Shown one piece after another: positions 60,517 through 64,000 of a stretch of DNA of 64,000 bases; the first letter of the stretch is position 1; every line of letters begins with the position of its first letter. Both the position numbers and the translations under genes were made by a program. The DNA is from Bacteroidota bacterium (lineage in GTDB: Bacteria; Bacteroidota; Bacteroidia; Cytophagales; Cyclobacteriaceae): the NCBI GenBank assembly GCA_018266435.1, contig JAFEAL010000001.1:1-64000 (forward strand). Reading direction: 5' to 3'. The notes below the pieces were generated by a model that did not search any database, was not told where the DNA came from, and saw only the letters and a list, made by a program, of their open reading frames with translations.

Positions 60517-61794
60517 TCATGGGTTAGTCATTCGTATTTTTACAGCCTCAGCATGAGCTTGCAAACATTCTGCTTCGGCCATGGCCACCACGGTTGGTCC
60601 TAGTTTTTCAATTCCTGTTTTGGTTATTTTTTGAAACGTGATGTACTTAACAAAGCTATCGAGCGAAACGCCACTATAACTTTTTGCACAGCCGTTTGTG
60701 GGCAAGGTATGGTTAGTGCCTGAAGCATAATCACCGCCCGATTCAGGAGAATAGCTACCCACAAAAACTGACCCGGCATTGGTTATTTTATTCACCAACT
60801 CATCGCAATCAATTGTGTTGATGATCAGGTGTTCAGGAGCGTACTCGTTAATAAACCCGATAGTATCCGGATGACTAAGGATTATTGCACGGCTATTTTT
60901 TAATGCTTCGATGGCTATTTCTTTTCGTGGCAGTTTAGCTACCTGGGTTTCCAATTCTTGCACTACTTTTTTTATCAATGTTTCTTCGTTGGTTACCAAA
61001 ATCACCTGGCTGTCGGTTCCATGTTCAGCTTGTGATAAGAGATCGGCAGCTACATAAGCAGCGTTGGCATAAGCATCGGCCAGCACAAGTACTTCTGATG
61101 GTCCGGCCGGCAGGTCAATGGCTGTTCCTTCAAGGGTTACCAACTGTTTAGCTTTAGTAACGAACTGATTGCCTGGACCAACTATTTTATAAACCTGAGG
61201 AATACTTTCAGTACCATAAGCCATGGCTGCAATAGCTTGCGCTCCACCTACTTTAAAAATTTTTTTAATTCCCACTTCTTTTGCTGAAAATAAAATAGCC
61301 GGGTTTATTTTTCCATATTGATCAGGCGGAGTGCACAAAATAATTTCGTTGCATCCGGCTAGTTGAGCGGGAATACCCAGCATCAATACGGTAGAAAAAA
61401 GTGGAGCAGACCCACCCGGAATGTAGATACCTACTTTTTCAATGGGTACGGCTTTGCGCCAGCAGGTTACCCCCTCTGTGGTTTCTGTTTTTTGTTCTTC
61501 CCTTGTTTGCAAAGCGTGAAAAGTCTTTATGTTTTGAGCGGCTGTGCGGATGGCTTGTTTTAATTTATCGGGTAGTTGTTGTTCGGCATCCATGGGTTCA
61601 TCATCTGATACCTGAATTTTTTGAATATCTACTTTGTCGTACTGACGGGTAAGTTCACGCAAGGCTGCATCGCCCGATTTTTTTACACGAGATAAAATGG
61701 TTTGAACACGGCCCTCTAAAAACTCAGTTTGTAACTGTGGCCGCAGGCACAATTCTTTCCATGTATATTTTGGCGGACGGTTGTATAGCTTCAT
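60517..61794 (-). CDS. hisD: histidinol dehydrogenase
   Basis: 425 residues, zinc-dependent NAD enzyme for the last two oxidations to histidine. Typical segments: YIPGGSAPLFSTVLMLGIPA, GGAQAIAAMAYGT, GPGNQFVTKAKQLV, and the HNT-rich GGDYASGTNHTLPTNG. Second gene of the operon; hisG stop lies 30 bp upstream. Confidence 0.96.
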   Translation of the reverse strand: MKLYNRPPKYTWKELCLRPQLQTEFLEGRVQTILSRVKKSGDAALRELTRQYDKVDIQKIQVSDDEPMDAEQQLPDKLKQAIRTAAQNIKTFHALQTREEQKTETTEGVTCWRKAVPIEKVGIYIPGGSAPLFSTVLMLGIPAQLAGCNEIILCTPPDQYGKINPAILFSAKEVGIKKIFKVGGAQAIAAMAYGTESIPQVYKIVGPGNQFVTKAKQLVTLEGTAIDLPAGPSEVLVLADAYANAAYVAADLLSQAEHGTDSQVILVTNEETLIKKVVQELETQVAKLPRKEIAIEALKNSRAIILSHPDTIGFINEYAPEHLIINTIDCDELVNKITNAGSVFVGSYSPESGGDYASGTNHTLPTNGCAKSYSGVSLDSFVKYITFQKITKTGIEKLGPTVVAMAEAECLQAHAEAVKIRMTNP

Positions 61795-61824
61795 GCTCTC
61801 AATTTTAGATTTTGACTCAATCAG

Positions 61825-62685
61825 TCAGGCAATCATTTTTTCAATAGGTATTACCAAAATCCCTTCGGCACCAAATGATTTTAGCAAATTGATTTTTTTC
61901 CAAAAATCATTTTCATCTACTACCGAATGCAGCGAAGACCATCCGGGTTTATTTAGCGGCATAATGGTAGGGCTTTTCATTCCGGGAATGACGCTCGTAA
62001 TTTTTTCGATGGCATCATTGGGGCAATTCATCAAAATATATTTATTGTTCTGAGCTGATTGAACAGATTGTATCCGAAAAACAAGTTCAGTCAAGATTTT
62101 TTCTTTTGCTTCATTCAGTTTTGGATTGGATACAAGCACTGCTTCTGAAGAGATCACCGTCTCCACTTCTTTTAAGCCGTTGCTTAGCAAAGTGCTTCCC
62201 GAACTCACAATGTCGCAGATGGCATCGGCCAGCCCAATGCCCGGAGCAATTTCAACTGAGCCGCTGATTTCGTGAATGCCGGCTTCAATTTTATGTTGAT
62301 CAAGGAATGTTCGTACCAGGTTAGGGAAGGAGGTAGCAATATTTTTTCCTTGTAACCATTCTGTACCGGTATAGTTTTCAGATCGCAGTACGGCCATTGA
62401 GAGACGGCATTTGGCAAAACCGAGTCGTGAAATGATTTTGTTATTCTTCTGTTTTTCGATGACAATGTTTTCACCGATAATTCCCGCGTCTGCTACGCGG
62501 TCTTCAATGTATTGCGGAATGTCATCATCGCGCAAAAACAATAATTCCAGATTAAAATTTTCTGCTTGGGTTTTTAACTGGTCTTTGCCATTGTTGAAGT
62601 GTATCCCGCTTTCTTTTAATAGCCGGAGCGAGCCTTCTTGAAGCCTTCCTGATTTTTGTATAGCTAATCGTAAACTTGATTCCAT
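61825..62685 (-). CDS. hisG: ATP phosphoribosyltransferase, long form
   Basis: 286 residues, so the long form with a C-terminal regulatory domain (from about 210) rather than the short HisZ-dependent one. Conserved RLAIQKSGRLQEGS and VSSGSTLLSNGL (PRPP-binding region) are seen. First, feedback-regulated step of histidine synthesis. Its promoter region contains a leader peptide and attenuator (62705-62830). Confidence 0.95.
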   Translation of the reverse strand: MESSLRLAIQKSGRLQEGSLRLLKESGIHFNNGKDQLKTQAENFNLELLFLRDDDIPQYIEDRVADAGIIGENIVIEKQKNNKIISRLGFAKCRLSMAVLRSENYTGTEWLQGKNIATSFPNLVRTFLDQHKIEAGIHEISGSVEIAPGIGLADAICDIVSSGSTLLSNGLKEVETVISSEAVLVSNPKLNEAKEKILTELVFRIQSVQSAQNNKYILMNCPNDAIEKITSVIPGMKSPTIMPLNKPGWSSLHSVVDENDFWKKINLLKSFGAEGILVIPIEKMIA

Positions 62686-62704
62686 GTTTTTATAATTGAT
62701 AAAT

Positions 62705-62734
62705 AAAAAAGGCCTGCCTTTTTTGGCAAGCCTT
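62705..62734 (-). terminator. attenuator of the his operon
   Basis: On the minus strand AAGGCTTGCC (62734-62725), a six-A loop and GGCAGGCCTT (62718-62709) form a 10-bp stem with one G-U pair, then U6 at 62710-62705. It lies 20 bp before the hisG ATG. Its left arm can alternatively pair with leader bases 62774-62779 (GGCAGG with CTTGCC). Confidence 0.88.
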
Positions 62735-62761
62735 TATGTTTCATTATTTGCTAGAGCAACA

Positions 62762-62830
62762 TCAAAACATCATCCTGCCGTCCGTTAGGAAGGTATGGTG
62801 GTGATGCAGTGTGTGCGTGTTGTTAAACAT
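62762..62830 (-). CDS. hisL: his operon leader peptide, 22 residues
   Basis: ATG at 62830 to TGA at 62762. The peptide contains the stretch N-T-H-T-L-H-H-H-H-T: five His among residues 6-12, four consecutive (CAT CAC CAC CAT). It is followed by a stem-loop attenuator and then hisG. A ribosome stalled at the His codons would leave bases 62774-62779 free to form the antiterminator; one reaching the stop would cover them. Too short for standard ORF calling. Confidence 0.9.
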   Translation of the reverse strand: MFNNTHTLHHHHTFLTDGRMMF

Positions 62831-62952
62831 AACTGTCGCGAAATAATTGAACATTTATCAATTTTCAAATGTTGTGATGAGAAATATTTTTTTGTCTTGT
62901 TATTTTGCGTGTAACAATCGTTTTTGTTAATCCTCAGTTATCTTTACACCCT

Positions 62953-63981
62953 GTGAAAAATTTTGTTAGAGTAGTTGTCTTGCTGTTGTTCATTAGTTGC
63001 CAAAGCCGGGAGTCGCGCATGCAGCAATTTTTACTTAAGGGAAACCTGGCTTCTAAAGAAAAGAACTGGCAGCAGGCACAAAACTATTATGAAGAAGCTC
63101 TCAAATTTAACGATTGCTTTGCTGATGCCTGGAACAACATAGGCACAGTTTATTTTGAACAAAAAAAATACGAGCAAGCATTGGCTAGTTATGACAAGGC
63201 CCTCACCTGCGATCCTCATTTTTTAGAGGCACGTATCAACCGGGCTAACGCTGCGTATGAGCTGAAAGAATATTACCGGTCTATTGATGATTTGGAGAAA
63301 GTCATTGCATCAAAACCCGATACTGCCATTGCTTATTTCACGCTGGGATTGAACTACACCCGGCTTCGAGAGTTTAACAAAGCGCTGCAAGTTTTTTACC
63401 AGGCTCAACAAATTACCGGAAGCGATAAACGTATGAAGATGGAGGCCCTGGTGAATCATGCTATTGTTCGCTATTACCTCAGGCAATATGACTCGGCCAA
63501 AAATGAGTTGCACCGCGCAGCCAAGTTCAATGACCGCGAACCAAATATTTATAACACACTCTCACTGATTGAAACGGATTTAGGACATTATAAAGAAGCT
63601 TTGAACCTAATCAATGAGGCAATCAGGCTTGACCCCAAGCAATCGTATTTTGTAAACAACCGGGGATACATTTATCTTATGCAAAACGAACTGACCCTTG
63701 CTGAATCTGACATTAATGAAAGTATTTCGGCAGATCCAGACAATGCCTGGGCCTATCGTAATAAAGGCATCTTTCACTTGATGAAAAATGAACCTGAACT
63801 TGCCGAACGGTTACTTACTCAGGCTTTAAAACGTGATCCGTTCATAGATAAAATTCATTATTACCTTGGCTTGGCTTACTTAAAAAATGGAAAAAAAGAA
63901 TTGGCTTGCCAGTCGTTTAAAAAATCAAAAGAAGCACAAGACCACCTTCTCACTCCCGATTTGCTGAAAAACTGCAAATGA
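62953..63981 (+). CDS. TPR-repeat lipoprotein
   Basis: 342 residues. GTG start gives MKNFVRVVVLLLFISC with a lipobox Cys near 16, so it is probably an outer-membrane lipoprotein. About eight tetratricopeptide repeats follow, for example DAWNNIGTVYFEQKKYEQALASYDKAL and AWAYRNKGIFHLMKNEPELAERLL. A scaffold for protein interactions; partner unknown. The ORF could start at TTG 62905, but the extra residues precede a cleaner signal and are rejected. It is divergent from the his leader. Confidence 0.83.
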   Translation: MKNFVRVVVLLLFISCQSRESRMQQFLLKGNLASKEKNWQQAQNYYEEALKFNDCFADAWNNIGTVYFEQKKYEQALASYDKALTCDPHFLEARINRANAAYELKEYYRSIDDLEKVIASKPDTAIAYFTLGLNYTRLREFNKALQVFYQAQQITGSDKRMKMEALVNHAIVRYYLRQYDSAKNELHRAAKFNDREPNIYNTLSLIETDLGHYKEALNLINEAIRLDPKQSYFVNNRGYIYLMQNELTLAESDINESISADPDNAWAYRNKGIFHLMKNEPELAERLLTQALKRDPFIDKIHYYLGLAYLKNGKKELACQSFKKSKEAQDHLLTPDLLKNCK

Positions 63982-64000
63982 AATTGATTGAGTTAGCTGA

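Noticed and set aside
1-64000. CRISPR array, insertion sequence, prophage or integrase
   Set aside because: No spaced direct-repeat array, transposase or recombinase motif was seen in the window.

Overview
The window looks like chromosomal, mostly core DNA from a member of the Bacteroidota, probably Cytophagales. The reasons are the gene families present (split transketolase, fused SerB-SerA, short AMP nucleosidase, DUF5916, FecCD-type heme operon, hisB fusion), the A-rich leaders with little Shine-Dalgarno signal, and many matches to the Bacteroidota promoter -7 element TAnnTTTG. No transposase, integrase, phage gene or CRISPR array was found. The taxonomic call is inference from gene content.

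Layout. 1-123: 3-prime-truncated tRNA-Ser(GGA) on the minus strand, divergent from an MFS transporter. 124-10617: transporter, serine hydrolase, AMP nucleosidase, a PD-(D/E)xK protein, a UPF1-like helicase, NUDIX, Sua5, an M20 amidohydrolase and PfkA. 10643-15499: DnaN, an S9 peptidase, a sirtuin and an NAD(P)-binding protein. 15543-20786: an accessory, ArsR-controlled minus-strand cluster of AHSA1/SRPBCC, VOC and RibD-like proteins, with two operator copies over its promoter. 20898-26972: Pcm, a candidate structured small RNA, split transketolase, Bcp, an M23 peptidase and a FAH-family protein. 27075-33726: an M48 lipoprotein, then a heme-uptake locus (small exported protein, TonB-dependent receptor, HmuTUV). 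33729-41658: SerB-SerA fusion, M3 peptidase, MarR/YceI pair with a perfect 24-bp palindrome, DUF5916 protein and TrmN6. 41743-45841: kdnAB (8-amino-Kdo synthesis), two tandem STAS-like paralogs and a soluble histidine kinase. 45992-55727: SDR, a Tat-exported sugar isomerase-like protein, serine hydrolase, DEAD-box helicase with a long structured 5-prime UTR, TPR protein, an orphan PaaD and FadD. 55817-63981: PD40 protein, alpha/beta hydrolase, cupin, hisGDCB led by a histidine attenuator with an unlisted 22-residue leader peptide, and a TPR lipoprotein.

The strongest regulatory observations are the his attenuator (leader peptide with five His codons, terminator and possible antiterminator), the ArsR promoter with paired operators, the MarR-type palindrome in front of yceI, and a Rho-independently terminated, well-folded candidate RNA between pcm and the transketolase genes. 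Start codons were moved to internal ATG/GTG codons where the longest ORF began with an implausible TTG or GTG or where the signal peptide or family start supported it.
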